NCBI GenBank assembly: GCA_017516825.1
Contig: JAFXBC010000054.1
Span: forward strand, 1-42,927
Direction: 5' to 3'
DNA: 42,927 nt
Source of the DNA: Clostridia bacterium
GTDB taxonomy: Bacteria > Bacillota > Clostridia > Oscillospirales > CAG-382
Positions 6,647 to 15,206 of this stretch are shown here, piece by piece. How positions within the stretch are numbered: the stretch's first letter is position 1; each line of letters begins with the position of its first letter. The notes under the pieces were generated by a model that saw nothing but the letters and a program-made list of their open reading frames with translations, searched no databases and was not told the origin of the DNA. The position numbers were made by a program, and so were the translations under genes.

Positions 6647-7732
6647 TTAAGAAAGATAGGAAGAAAGCAGATTGGAAAGCACCCGTGCGCCCTCGGCAAA
6701 GCTTGCCATAGAGACGTATTCCTCCCGTGTATGGGCGCCGCCTCCCGCTACCAGCCCGATGCACACCGCAGGGATCCCCATGGAAAGGGGCAGGTTGCAA
6801 TCGGTGGATGCGGGATACCGCGCAGGCAAAGGAAGCCCCGCGAAAGCGTTCTCACACCCGATCACCAAAGCCCGTTGCTTTGCTTCCTCCACGTTGCCGC
6901 AGGGACGGATGCCGATGGTCTCCACCGTCAGGTTGCAATCCTTGACGTTGTTGCAGGCGGAACGGAACTGCGCTTCCATTTGGGCAAAGTTCTCGTGGCG
7001 GTCACTGCGGAATTCATACAGCAGGGAAGCCTCCGGGGCGATGGTATTCACCGTGGTGCCTCCCACGATACTGCCGAAATTGAAGGTGGTGATGCCCTCC
7101 GCGGGAAGGGGCTGTTTTTCAAGCTCCGAAACCAGGCCGCACAGCTTGGCGATGGCGTTGGGCGCGCCGAAATCGCGGAAGGAGTGTCCCCCCGCCGTTT
7201 TTACCGTCACGCGGTAGCGCATGGATCCCACGCAGGTGTCGTGGAGCTTTTCCAGATAGCTGTCAAAGGAGATCACCTCCCGCAGACGGCTTCCGTAACG
7301 CTCCATCAAGGCGCGGCAACCCAGCAGGTTGCCCTCTCCCTCCTCGCACACGTTGGCGGCGAAGACGAAGGTAACGTCCTTTTGAAGGGTCTGCTTTGCC
7401 ATCTCTGCCCCGCCGTGGAGCAGAAAGGCCACGTGGGCAGTATCGTCCCCAATGCCGGGACAATACAGGCGATCCCCCTCCTCCCGCAGGACGAGAGGGG
7501 TATTTTCGTCAAAGACGATATCCGTGTGGGCCATGAACAGCACCACGGGGGTATCCTCTCCCCCGCCCAGCTCCAGGATCACGTTCCCGACCTCGTCGGC
7601 AAAGGCGTTCAGGCCTCGGGAGCGCCACCATTCCAGGCAGAAGGCGGTGCGCTTCTTCTCCGACTTGCTTGGCGCGGGGATCACCGCAAGGGATTTGGTG
7701 AGGGCGAGGATCTTGTTTGCATCAAAGATCAT
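6647..7732 (-). CDS. M20-family zinc metallopeptidase
   Basis: 361 residues, M20 fold. Metal and catalytic residues are visible: H69 and catalytic D71 in FMAHTDIV, D96/D97 in GIGDD (metal-bridging Asp), E130/E131 in CEEGEG (general base and ligand), and a C-terminal His in AHTREEY. The central lid/dimerization domain (RYRVTVKTAGGHSFRDFG) is present. Family members are amino- or carboxypeptidases, acylases or deacetylases; the substrate is not evident. The ATG at 7732 overlaps the TrpB2 stop by 11 bases, so translation is probably coupled and regulation shared with the tryptophan T-box. A role in releasing amino acids from peptides or acyl conjugates is inference. Confidence 0.85.
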   Translation of the reverse strand: MIFDANKILALTKSLAVIPAPSKSEKKRTAFCLEWWRSRGLNAFADEVGNVILELGGGEDTPVVLFMAHTDIVFDENTPLVLREEGDRLYCPGIGDDTAHVAFLLHGGAEMAKQTLQKDVTFVFAANVCEEGEGNLLGCRALMERYGSRLREVISFDSYLEKLHDTCVGSMRYRVTVKTAGGHSFRDFGAPNAIAKLCGLVSELEKQPLPAEGITTFNFGSIVGGTTVNTIAPEASLLYEFRSDRHENFAQMEAQFRSACNNVKDCNLTVETIGIRPCGNVEEAKQRALVIGCENAFAGLPLPARYPASTDCNLPLSMGIPAVCIGLVAGGGAHTREEYVSMASFAEGARVLSNLLSSYLS

Positions 7733-9107
7733 ATTTGCTCATGTCGGGCAGGTAAGACAGGGCTTTTTGGATCTCCTCGTCGGAGGGGATGTAGTCCGTC
7801 ATCTTGCCGTCGTGGAATTTTTCGTAGGCGTACATATCGAAGTAGCCCGTGCCCGTCAGACCGAAGAGAATGGTCTTCTCCTCCCCCGTCTCGCGGCAAC
7901 GGATGGCTTCGTCCATGGCCGCCTTGATGGCGTGGGAGCTTTCGGGTGCGGGGAGGGTGCCCTCCGCTCTGGCGAAGTATTCCGCCGCGGCAAAGACCTC
8001 CGTCTGGGGAACGGAGATGGCCTCCAGCAGGCCGTCCGCGCGGAGCTGGGACAGAATGGGGCTCATGCCGTGGTAGCGCAAGCCGCCTGCGTGGTTGGGA
8101 GCGGGGATATAGTTGCTTCCCAGGGTATACATCTTTGCCAGAGGGCAGACCATACCCGTATCGCAATAGTCGTAAGCAAAGGCGCCTCTGGTCAGGCTGG
8201 GACAGGATGCGGGCTCCACAGCGATGAAGCGGTAATCCGCCTCGCCTCTCAGCTTCTCGCCCATGAAGGGTGCGATCAAGCCGCCCAGATTACTGCCGCC
8301 GCCGGCACAGCCGATGATCACGTCGGGCTTGATGCCGTATTTATCCATGGCCGCCTTGGCCTCCAGGCCGATGATGGACTGGTGGAGCATCACCTGGTTC
8401 AGTACGCTTCCCAGCACGTAGCGGTAGCCGGGGGTGTTGGTGGCGACCTCTACCGCCTCGGAGATGGCACAGCCCAAGCTGCCGCCGGTTCCGGGGTGCT
8501 TTTCCAGGATCCTTCTGCCCACCTCCGTCTCCATGGAGGGAGAAGGGGTGACGGAAGCGCCGTAGGTACGCATCACTTCCCTGCGGAAGGGCTTCTGCTC
8601 GTAGGACACCTTCACCATGTAGACCTTGCAGTCCAAACCAAGGTAAGCGCAGGCCATGGAAAGGGCGGTGCCCCATTGCCCCGCACCCGTCTCGGTGGTG
8701 ACGCCGGTAAGCCCCTGCTTTTTGGCGTAGTAGGCCTGGGCGATGGCGGAGTTCAGCTTATGGGAGCCACTGGTGTTGTTGCCCTCGAACTTATAATAGA
8801 TCTTGGCGGGGGTCTTCAGCTTTTCCTCCAGACAGTATGCACGGACCAGAGGAGCGGGACGGTACATTTTATAGAAGCTTAAGATCTCCTCGGGGATGGG
8901 GAAATAAGCGGTGTCCTCATCCACCTCCTGCCTTGCCAGCTCGGCGCAGAATACGTCGGACAATTCTTCCGCGGACATGGGCTTACCCGTTGCGGGGTTC
9001 AGCAGAGGGGCGGGCTTGTTCTTCATATCCGCGCGGAGATTGTACCAGGCCTTAGGCATCTCGCTTTCTTCTAAGTAGATCTTGTAGGGAATCTCTTTGT
9101 TTGCCAT
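7722..9107 (-). CDS. TrpB-like pyridoxal-phosphate enzyme (TrpB2)
   Basis: 461 residues, the longer TrpB2 class. The PLP lysine is K117 in TSGSHKLNSA; the ETGAGQWG motif, the phosphate-binding GCAGGGSNLGG loop and the YHGMSPILSQL segment are all seen. TrpB2 joins indole and L-serine to give L-tryptophan, and is often not paired with TrpA. The start at 9107 follows AGGAAGGAAAACACC; upstream extensions would run into the T-box terminator. It is the first gene of an operon with an M20 peptidase and a Nudix hydrolase, and is regulated by a T-box with a TGG specifier. No other trp genes are in the window, so it may salvage indole, including from the gut. Confidence 0.9.
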   Translation of the reverse strand: MANKEIPYKIYLEESEMPKAWYNLRADMKNKPAPLLNPATGKPMSAEELSDVFCAELARQEVDEDTAYFPIPEEILSFYKMYRPAPLVRAYCLEEKLKTPAKIYYKFEGNNTSGSHKLNSAIAQAYYAKKQGLTGVTTETGAGQWGTALSMACAYLGLDCKVYMVKVSYEQKPFRREVMRTYGASVTPSPSMETEVGRRILEKHPGTGGSLGCAISEAVEVATNTPGYRYVLGSVLNQVMLHQSIIGLEAKAAMDKYGIKPDVIIGCAGGGSNLGGLIAPFMGEKLRGEADYRFIAVEPASCPSLTRGAFAYDYCDTGMVCPLAKMYTLGSNYIPAPNHAGGLRYHGMSPILSQLRADGLLEAISVPQTEVFAAAEYFARAEGTLPAPESSHAIKAAMDEAIRCRETGEEKTILFGLTGTGYFDMYAYEKFHDGKMTDYIPSDEEIQKALSYLPDMSKYDL

Positions 9108-9141
9108 GGTGTTTTCCTTCCTTTCTTTTTGGCGGACGGGT

Positions 9142-9416
9142 AAAAAAACAGACCCCGTCCCGCATTGTTCAAACGCTGGGACAGGATCATTTCCTGCGGT
9201 GCCACCCGGCTTGGCGCAAAACACGCCCACCTTTACGCATACCAATATATGCAGACCTTTTTCACGGAGGGTCATACTCCGTCGCCCATACTAAGACGTT
9301 TCCGTCTGTTCCGTTTGCCCTTGGAAGTCCATTCCCAATTCTCTCTTCACCGCGATCCCACCGCCCGCGGCTCTCTTTGGAAGCTGTAGAAAAGGTACTC
9401 CTCTTCCGCATCGGTT
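9142..9416 (-). ncRNA. T-box leader (tRNA-Trp-sensing) upstream of trpB2
   Basis: On the minus strand the leader contains the T-box core GGGTGGCACCGC (9196-9207), which pairs with the uncharged tRNA acceptor end. Before it come an AGAGAG/GGTGGGAT stem I apex and a specifier region GAATGGACTTCC whose TGG (9329-9331) is a Trp codon followed by the conserved A. A competing terminator, CCTGTCCC/GGGACGGGG (9178-9185 with 9153-9161) plus T7, lies just before the trpB2 ribosome binding site. Under tryptophan starvation the operon would be read through. Confidence 0.88.
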
Positions 9417-9422
9417 TGGTTC

Positions 9423-9451
9423 AGTATAGCACACTTCTCTCCCCTTGTCAA
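9423..9451 (-). promoter_or_regulatory. Promoter of the T-box/trpB2 operon
   Basis: TTGACA (9446-9451), 17 bases, TATACT (9423-9428) on the minus strand, a near-perfect sigma-A promoter placing the start near 9416. Confidence 0.85.
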
Positions 9452-9503
9452 GCGGTAGAACGAAAAAAAGAGAGCATACCGGGGTCTGCAAAACGAAAGA
9501 AAA

Positions 9504-9522
9504 GCCCCGCACAAGGCGGGGC
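9504..9522 (-). terminator. Terminator after the XRE regulator
   Basis: 7-bp GC stem GCCCCGC/GCGGGGC (9516-9522 with 9504-9510) followed by TTTTC on the minus strand, directly after the stop at 9528. Confidence 0.75.
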
Positions 9523-9527
9523 GAGGT

Positions 9528-10619
9528 TCACGGCTTTTTGGCAGCGGATTTCAAACGGTTGACAAGTGCTTCATACCGAAGATCGGTTCGCAAAACGGCA
9601 ACCTCATCATCGGTGGTTAACCAATCCAGGAAGGTCTGTGAATAGTTTCCGTCTGCCTCTATGATCACTCCGCCATCTGCAAATCCGCGAAGTATAGGCG
9701 TTGAATGGGGCGCATCGTAGTCGTACGTATCTGCATGAACGTTATACGCCACACACCGTTCAAGCCAATACCAAGCGTTGTCATAGTCTTGCTTGTGAAA
9801 GGAATCTCTGAACATAAAATAACTTGCCGTTGCGCCGTAATACGCATTTTGCTGATAATCGCCATCCGGGTAGAGACATTCCAGAAGATCGATTTCAAAT
9901 TGATTCAGCTCTTTTCTTTCTTCCCAAGAATATATCATTTTTCCGTTTTCATCACAATGCCCTTTTAAGCAATCGATCATTGATAACAACTCATGAACCA
10001 AAAAATACATATATCCCTGACGTTCCTCAAACCCTTCATCACCCTTCCAGCGATATACCATAAAGTTTTCATAAGAGAAATAGGCGTGCGGCATTTCCTT
10101 GCCCAGCTTCAGCATTTCCTCTTGTTTGCCCGCGTATCCGTAGGCGGTTCCCAGCGTATCGATCGCCTCGTATCGCGTGGTGCTGTCGGTACATTCCGCA
10201 AGGATTCGATTGCAAAGAGAAAACACCTCGTCGTATTCCTTGATGCCTTTTCTGGAATACTCGTTGACGATCGCATCCGCGAGAGCCTGCATAATTTTAT
10301 AGTCGCAGGGGAATTTTTTGTTTGCTGCGCGAAGGATCGCGGTATATTCCTCCCATTTTCCCCGGTGGCACAGGCTTCGTGCCGCGTCCAGATAGTTTTT
10401 GATCTCCTCGTGATTCTTTTCAATATCGATTCCCAGCAAAGCATCCGACGAAACGCCAAAAATATGACAGAGCGCGGGGAGCTGGGAGAGATCGGGAGCG
10501 GTTCGATCGCACTCCCATTGAGAAACAGCCCGCGACGTGATCCCAAGGTATTCGGCAAGCTGTTCTTGCGTGAGATCCCTCTCGCGGCGCAAACGTTTAA
10601 TGGTGGAGCCTAAAGACAT
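9528..10619 (-). CDS. XRE-family transcriptional regulator with a helical-repeat C-terminus
   Basis: 363 residues. Residues 3-62 form an XRE HTH (IKRLRRERDLTQEQLAEYLG, ITSRAVSQWECDRTAPDL). The remaining ~290 residues are helical, with TPR-like pairs (EEIKNYLDAARSLCHRGKWE, YEAIDTLGTAYGYAGKQEEM, DYDNAWYWLERCVAYNV), as in many Firmicute helix-turn-helix regulators whose C-terminus senses a peptide or partner. The start at 10619 follows CGGAGGACAAAACC. It is more AT-rich than neighbouring genes, which may mark recent acquisition. Monocistronic, with its own promoter and terminator. Target and signal unknown. Confidence 0.82.
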   Translation of the reverse strand: MSLGSTIKRLRRERDLTQEQLAEYLGITSRAVSQWECDRTAPDLSQLPALCHIFGVSSDALLGIDIEKNHEEIKNYLDAARSLCHRGKWEEYTAILRAANKKFPCDYKIMQALADAIVNEYSRKGIKEYDEVFSLCNRILAECTDSTTRYEAIDTLGTAYGYAGKQEEMLKLGKEMPHAYFSYENFMVYRWKGDEGFEERQGYMYFLVHELLSMIDCLKGHCDENGKMIYSWEERKELNQFEIDLLECLYPDGDYQQNAYYGATASYFMFRDSFHKQDYDNAWYWLERCVAYNVHADTYDYDAPHSTPILRGFADGGVIIEADGNYSQTFLDWLTTDDEVAVLRTDLRYEALVNRLKSAAKKP

Positions 10620-10663
10620 GGTTTTGTCCTCCGAAAAGTATTCAAAAGCGCTTTCGTGATTTT

Positions 10664-10692
10664 ATTATAGCAAATTCCCAAAAATGTTCCAC
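10664..10692 (-). promoter_or_regulatory. Probable promoter of the XRE regulator
   Basis: A perfect -10 TATAAT (10664-10669) on the minus strand, with a weak -35 GTGGAA 17 bases upstream (10687-10692). The weak -35 suggests control by an activator or by the regulator itself. A second possible promoter further upstream (TTGATA, 17 bases, TAAAAT) is less certain. Confidence 0.5.
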
Positions 10693-10823
10693 GAAGTATT
10701 TGTTGAGGTCAAGTATAGCATCGCTTTGATTTTCAAAGATATTTTATCATACTTTGCGAAACATATCAACTTATTTTTCCCATTTGGCGTATAGACGGCT
10801 CGGGCAAGGGTTCACCAACAGAA

Positions 10824-10855
10824 AACACCGCCAAAGAAATATCCTTGGCGGTGTT
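10824..10855 (-). terminator. Terminator after the HPr-like gene
   Basis: 11-bp perfect stem AACACCGCCAA/TTGGCGGTGTT (10845-10855 with 10824-10834) followed by TTCTG on the minus strand. It lies ~57 bases past the stop at 10912. The rest of 10693-10911 holds nothing else I can assign. Confidence 0.7.
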
Positions 10856-10911
10856 CGCGGTATCTCCGTTAAAGCAACAGAGGCAAAGGGCTCTCTGTGT
10901 GTGTTTGGGCT

Positions 10912-11154
10912 TTAGATGATGAACTTTTCGAAGGCGTGGTAGCAATCGAAATCCGCTTCCACGTAAAGCTCATCCCAAGCCACCCGGGCCATGTGGGCAC
11001 CCAGCAGGCTTTTGGCGTTGATCTTCATGTTCTCACCCACCAAATACACCTCGCCCTTGCAAGCGGTTGCGGCACGGTTGAACGCATTCACGTCACTGAC
11101 CGTATCCAGAACCACGCGATACAGATAAGTTTGCGCTTGTTTTACGTTTTTCAT
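10912..11154 (-). CDS. HPr-like protein lacking the active-site histidine
   Basis: 80 residues, the size of HPr. The second half matches the HPr fold around the Ser46 region: EVYLVGENMKINAKSLLGAH, with S49 at the regulatory-serine position. The N-terminal GLHARPA segment carrying His15 is absent; residues 16-25 read LDTVSDVNAF. It therefore cannot be the normal phosphocarrier of the PTS and is more like Crh-type or divergent clostridial HPr-family proteins with a regulatory or unknown role. The start at 11154 follows AAAGGA 12 bases upstream. Single gene. Confidence 0.75.
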   Translation of the reverse strand: MKNVKQAQTYLYRVVLDTVSDVNAFNRAATACKGEVYLVGENMKINAKSLLGAHMARVAWDELYVEADFDCYHAFEKFII

Positions 11155-11217
11155 ACGAACGATCATTCCTTTCAAGATCAATTTGGAAATCAAAAGTACT
11201 CTTTCAATTTCGCCTGT

Positions 11218-11246
11218 ATCTTAGCACTTTTATTCACAAAACGCAA
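11218..11246 (-). promoter_or_regulatory. Promoter of the HPr-like gene
   Basis: TTGCGT (11241-11246), 17 bases, TAAGAT (11218-11223) on the minus strand, ~60 bases before the start codon. Confidence 0.6.
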
Positions 11247-11357
11247 GAATGATTTTCGATATATTTCACAAATTTGTTTGTATCATTTTGTGCAACAGCA
11301 ACAAACGCTTGTATATTTCGACCAAATACCGCATCCTTCGCTTGTGCAGTTCAACCG

Positions 11358-12806
11358 TCATTCCTCCAGGAAGCGGCGGATCTTGGGCACCAACTGCTTT
11401 TGCATCTCGGGAATGGTGTCTCGGGTGGTCCAGCTGCACCAATAGGTATAGCCGCCCTGGGTCAGGGAGCGTGGGGTGGCCATGTAGCTGTAATAGCCGT
11501 TGCACTGGTCCAAAGGAATGGTCTTGGAGCCTGTGAAGGTGGAGCGGAGCCAGGTGGCCAGCTCGGTAAGGCTCTCCCCGGGAACGCCTACGAAGAGATA
11601 CTCACCCAGACGGACGCAGGGGATGTCGATGGTGACCATACGGCTTGCCAGGGTCTCGTCGTCAAAGCCGCAGATGGAGGTGGCCATACTGCAGTTATAG
11701 TGAGCCTTGTACCAATCGTCGATGACCCGCTTCATCTGTGCGGGGGTGAGGGTGGGATCCGCCAGAGCCTTGCGGTAGGCCTCCTCGCTCTCTCGGCAAA
11801 GGCGGTCGTGATCTGCCCAAGCCTCTGCCACGCTGTGGGGCATATCCTCCCGCATGGGGACGGTAACGGTGAAGGTCTCGGTCTTGAGGACGTCGGTCTT
11901 GAAGGTGCAGCGATGCTCCTCAAAGGATTTCTCCAGCTTTTCCGCAAACCAGGTGCCAAGTCTTTGGCATTCCTTATCGCTGGCAATAAAATCGTCGATG
12001 CCGTCGTAGCCCTTCTTGGTGGTCAGGTCGCCGCAGGGGCCGTTGAGGTAGATGGAGGTGCCGCCGAAATCCTGCTCCAGCTTGGTGGAAAGGTAGCCCG
12101 GCCAGTCGTAGTCGTAGCGGTACATCCCCGCCTTGCCCTCCACGGGACGAAGCTCAAACAGCACCGCCACGTCGGGGTGGGCGGCGAAGCGGGACATGGT
12201 GCCCAGCACCTCTCCCTCCTCGCTCTTGAAGACGAACAGATAAGCCAGAGGGTCGTTCAGGTTGTCGAAGTACAAAGGCTTTTCCAGCACCTCCATGTGG
12301 GGACGGTAGTCCTTGAGGAGCATGATGCCCTCGTTTTGGGTGCAGGGCTTGCCCTTTTCGTCAAAGCCCATACCCGTCCAGACGGTAACGCCGCCAAGGC
12401 CCTCCACGTACTGCTCGCGGTTGAAGCTGCAATCCGTTCCGAAATAGGCCTCGGACACCTCGCAAACATAGGGAACGGCCTTCTTCTGAAGTTCCTTCAC
12501 CATCTCCACGGCACGGGCGATGATGTTGTCCATGCCCTCGTGCATATTATCGGAGTAGGGTGCGGCGTGGGCTTGCAATTCGTGGAACACGATGCTTTTC
12601 GGAGGGATGCCACAGGCCTCGCCTACCTCCTTGCAGAACTTGCGGGCGTCACAGGCCCAGGTTCCCAGGGAGTCGAAGGCGCAGAACAACGCCTGCTCTT
12701 CCCCGCTCTTGAAATACGCCATACGGCAATAGAGGTCGGTGTGGTAGGGCCACTTGGGGGTGAAGGTATCTTTGATGGAAAATTTTCCGAAGCTGCAAAG
12801 TGACAT
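11358..12806 (-). CDS. Neutral/alkaline ceramidase-like protein
   Basis: 482 residues related to the neutral non-lysosomal ceramidase N-terminal domain and its bacterial relatives of unknown substrate. Seen: FGKFSIKDTFTPK at the N-terminus, a CAFDSLG strand, HELQAHAAPYSDN, FAAHPDVAVL and YLNGPCGDLT, and a late VGVPGESLTELA segment. No signal peptide is visible, so it is probably cytoplasmic. The start at 12806 follows AAAGGAAG; an ATG 21 bases upstream has no ribosome binding site. Thirteen bases separate it from the ECF ATPase stop, so it is likely the last gene of that operon. Hydrolysis of an amide-linked lipid or other conjugate is possible but unproven. Confidence 0.65.
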   Translation of the reverse strand: MSLCSFGKFSIKDTFTPKWPYHTDLYCRMAYFKSGEEQALFCAFDSLGTWACDARKFCKEVGEACGIPPKSIVFHELQAHAAPYSDNMHEGMDNIIARAVEMVKELQKKAVPYVCEVSEAYFGTDCSFNREQYVEGLGGVTVWTGMGFDEKGKPCTQNEGIMLLKDYRPHMEVLEKPLYFDNLNDPLAYLFVFKSEEGEVLGTMSRFAAHPDVAVLFELRPVEGKAGMYRYDYDWPGYLSTKLEQDFGGTSIYLNGPCGDLTTKKGYDGIDDFIASDKECQRLGTWFAEKLEKSFEEHRCTFKTDVLKTETFTVTVPMREDMPHSVAEAWADHDRLCRESEEAYRKALADPTLTPAQMKRVIDDWYKAHYNCSMATSICGFDDETLASRMVTIDIPCVRLGEYLFVGVPGESLTELATWLRSTFTGSKTIPLDQCNGYYSYMATPRSLTQGGYTYWCSWTTRDTIPEMQKQLVPKIRRFLEE

Positions 12807-12819
12807 GGTGAACTTCCTT

Positions 12820-14427
12820 TCATTCAATGCTTTGATAGAATACTTCTTCCGTGGCGCAGACCCCGTGGGTCATGCGGGACAGGTCGGTGGTGTAAAAACG
12901 GTTTTGGGTGAAAAACTCTTCCGCAGAGCGGGGCTCGGTGAGAACGCCGTCAAACAGCAAAGCGCAGGTATGGGCGTTTCTCCCCGCAAACTCCAGGTCG
13001 TGGGTGACGGTGAGAATGGCCGTACCCTTTGCGGTCAGCTCCCGCAGAATGGCCTCCAGACGGCGGACGGCGAAGGCGTCCACCCCCTTGGTGGGCTCGT
13101 CCAACAGGAGGATCCCGGGCTGTTGCAGTAAAAGCCGCCCCAAGGCGCAAAGCTGTAATTCCCCTCCGCTGAGATCCAAGGGATGCCGCTCCCACAGATG
13201 CTCGATGCCCAGGCGGGCGGCCGTCTCTTTGGCCACGGCGGGATCAATCCCCTTGTTTTTGCAATACAGCAGGTATTCCGCTCCCACGGTCTCCTCCCCA
13301 AACAGGGCGGCAGGCTCCTGGGGCAGGTAGGCCATGCGGTGGCGCCACAAGTCCCCGCCGTATTTCTGCAAGGGCTTGCCTTCCAAAAGGATCTTCCCGG
13401 AAACAGGCTTCAAAAAGCCGCCAAGCAACCGTAGCAAGGTGGTCTTGCCGCTTCCGTTGCCTCCCGCCACGGCAAGGTGTTCTCCTTTATGAAGGGCGAA
13501 GGACAGGCGGTCGCACAAGGGGGCAGCCTCTCTCGCAAAGCGGAAGCAAAGGGCCTTGGCCTCCAGAACCGTCTCGCCACGGGGCAGTTCCTTCACGGGC
13601 GGGGTGCGGTAGGTCTGATCTGCCAGCATGGTCCGCCCCTCCCGCAGGGTCAGGGGACATTCCCCTTCCTTCCCCAGCCTGTGCCACACCCGGGCCACCG
13701 TGGGCAACACGGGAAGCTTTTCTTCGGCAAAGCGGGCGCACACCTCGCGGGGGGTGCCGTGGTAAAGGAGGGTTCCTTCCTCCAGATACAAAAGTCTGTC
13801 CGCCATCCCCAGCACACGGGTGGGATCGTGGGTGGCCAACAGCACGGTGATGCCCATCTCCCGATTCAACCGCTCCAAAAGGGAGAGAAACTCCCCCTCC
13901 GCAACGGGGTCAAGACGGGAGGTAGGCTCGTCCAGCAACAGCAAGGCAGGCTCCGTTCCCAGGACGGATGCCAGGGTGAGAAGCTGCTTTTGCCCTCCCG
14001 ACAGGGTATCCGTTTCCTTTCGGAACCAATCTCCCATGCCGAAATAGGAGGCCATCTCCCCCACGCGGCGGCGGAGAAGGGCGTCCTCCATTCCCGCGCT
14101 TTCCCCGGTGAAGGCCAGCTCGTGCCATACGCGGTCGGTGATGATCTGCTCCTCGGGGAGCTGGGCCACGAAGCCCACGGCAAAGGCGGATTCTCTTGGG
14201 GTCAGCTCCGAGACGGGCTTCCCCAGAAGGGAGATCTCGCCCTCGGACTTTCCACGGGGAGACAATTCTTTTTTGATCAAGCGGAGCAAGGTGCTTTTCC
14301 CCGAGCCGGATTCTCCCATCAGCACGGTGAAGCTCCCGGGAGCGAGAGAAAAGCTCACGTCCTTCAAAACGGGGGCTTCTGCACCGGAATAGGTGAAGGA
14401 CAGGCGCTTGATATTCAAGATCTCCAT
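12820..14427 (-). CDS. Fused double ATPase of an ECF transporter (EcfA-EcfA')
   Basis: 535 residues with two ABC domains in one chain. Domain 1: Walker A GESGSGKS (38-45), Q-loop near Q89, signature LSGGQ (142-146), Walker B LLLLDEPTS, H-loop ATHD. Domain 2 begins near residue 287: Walker A GGNGSGKT, Q-loop LPQEP, signature LSGGE, Walker B ILLLDEPTK, H-loop TVTHD. Both sites look competent. The fusion plus the adjacent EcfT define an ECF energizing module for a vitamin or metal. The start at 14427 follows GGGAGAGAG and overlaps the EcfT stop by 13 bases. Confidence 0.9.
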   Translation of the reverse strand: MEILNIKRLSFTYSGAEAPVLKDVSFSLAPGSFTVLMGESGSGKSTLLRLIKKELSPRGKSEGEISLLGKPVSELTPRESAFAVGFVAQLPEEQIITDRVWHELAFTGESAGMEDALLRRRVGEMASYFGMGDWFRKETDTLSGGQKQLLTLASVLGTEPALLLLDEPTSRLDPVAEGEFLSLLERLNREMGITVLLATHDPTRVLGMADRLLYLEEGTLLYHGTPREVCARFAEEKLPVLPTVARVWHRLGKEGECPLTLREGRTMLADQTYRTPPVKELPRGETVLEAKALCFRFAREAAPLCDRLSFALHKGEHLAVAGGNGSGKTTLLRLLGGFLKPVSGKILLEGKPLQKYGGDLWRHRMAYLPQEPAALFGEETVGAEYLLYCKNKGIDPAVAKETAARLGIEHLWERHPLDLSGGELQLCALGRLLLQQPGILLLDEPTKGVDAFAVRRLEAILRELTAKGTAILTVTHDLEFAGRNAHTCALLFDGVLTEPRSAEEFFTQNRFYTTDLSRMTHGVCATEEVFYQSIE

Positions 14428-15206
14428 CGCAATTTCTCTCTCCCTTCTCCCAGACTCGGCAGGGCGCACAGCACCCCAAAACAGATAGAAAGCATGGGAA
14501 TCTCACGTAAGATCCCCCACGCGGATAACACGGTCAAAAGCAATACCGCCCCAAGCAGTACCCCGTCACGAGGGGCAAAGCGGAACAGGGTGTAGGCCGT
14601 CCGTCCCGGCAGGCCGAAGCCACGGGCTTTCATGGTATTACCGGATCGGATGGCGGATTCCAAAGTCATGCCCAGGGCAACGGACAGATTCCCCGCCCCG
14701 AAGCGGAGCTTTTCCAAAGCACCCTCTCCCCCCAGGTCTGCCCCCGCGCGGGCTTCCTTTACGGCGGTGTTCCGTCGGGAAGCCCGGGGGATCATCCGCA
14801 GGGCGGAGGACAACAGCAAGGCGGTCTTGGGAAAGGCTCTGCCCAAAAGGTATACCAGCCGTTCCGTATCCAGCACCCGTCCGAAGGCGGAGAACCAGCA
14901 AAGGGAGGCGGCCAGCATCCCGCCGATCCGCGCCCCCAATAGGACGGCGTCCAGGGTCACGGCGTTGTGGTTGAGGTAAAACAGCACCTGCTCCCCGCGG
15001 TGGGAGAACAGCGGATTGGTAACGGTAAAGACGGCCACCACGAAAAAGGTGGTCTTCAATTGATTCTTCGCCCCGCCTGTCATGGCGCAAAAGGTCAGTC
15101 CACCCGCCAAAGAGCAAAGGATCACGAAGGGCTCTGTGGAAAAGGCGGAAAGGAACAACAGCGCAAGCAAAAGCAAAGCGGAAACGGCAGGATGCCATTC
15201 TCTCAC
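14415..15206 (-). CDS. ECF transporter transmembrane component EcfT
   Basis: 263 residues with about five hydrophobic helices and the two EcfT coupling motifs that contact the ATPases: EARAGAD near residue 151 and MKARGFGLPGR near 194. EcfT forms the scaffold linking the ATPase pair to substrate-binding S proteins in the membrane. The start is GTG at 15206 with a GTGA overlap on the stop of the upstream DUF4430 gene, so translation is coupled. No S component occurs in this operon. Confidence 0.87.
   Translation of the reverse strand: MREWHPAVSALLLLALLFLSAFSTEPFVILCSLAGGLTFCAMTGGAKNQLKTTFFVVAVFTVTNPLFSHRGEQVLFYLNHNAVTLDAVLLGARIGGMLAASLCWFSAFGRVLDTERLVYLLGRAFPKTALLLSSALRMIPRASRRNTAVKEARAGADLGGEGALEKLRFGAGNLSVALGMTLESAIRSGNTMKARGFGLPGRTAYTLFRFAPRDGVLLGAVLLLTVLSAWGILREIPMLSICFGVLCALPSLGEGREKLRWRS

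Noticed and set aside
7452..8882. 476-aa plus-strand open frame over trpB2
   Set aside because: It is antisense to a clear TrpB2/M20 pair, with composition typical of the reverse frame of a GC-rich gene and no ribosome binding site or known motif.
11274..12803. 509-aa plus-strand open frame
   Set aside because: Shadow of the ceramidase-like gene; Gly/His/Val-rich product without any recognisable domain.
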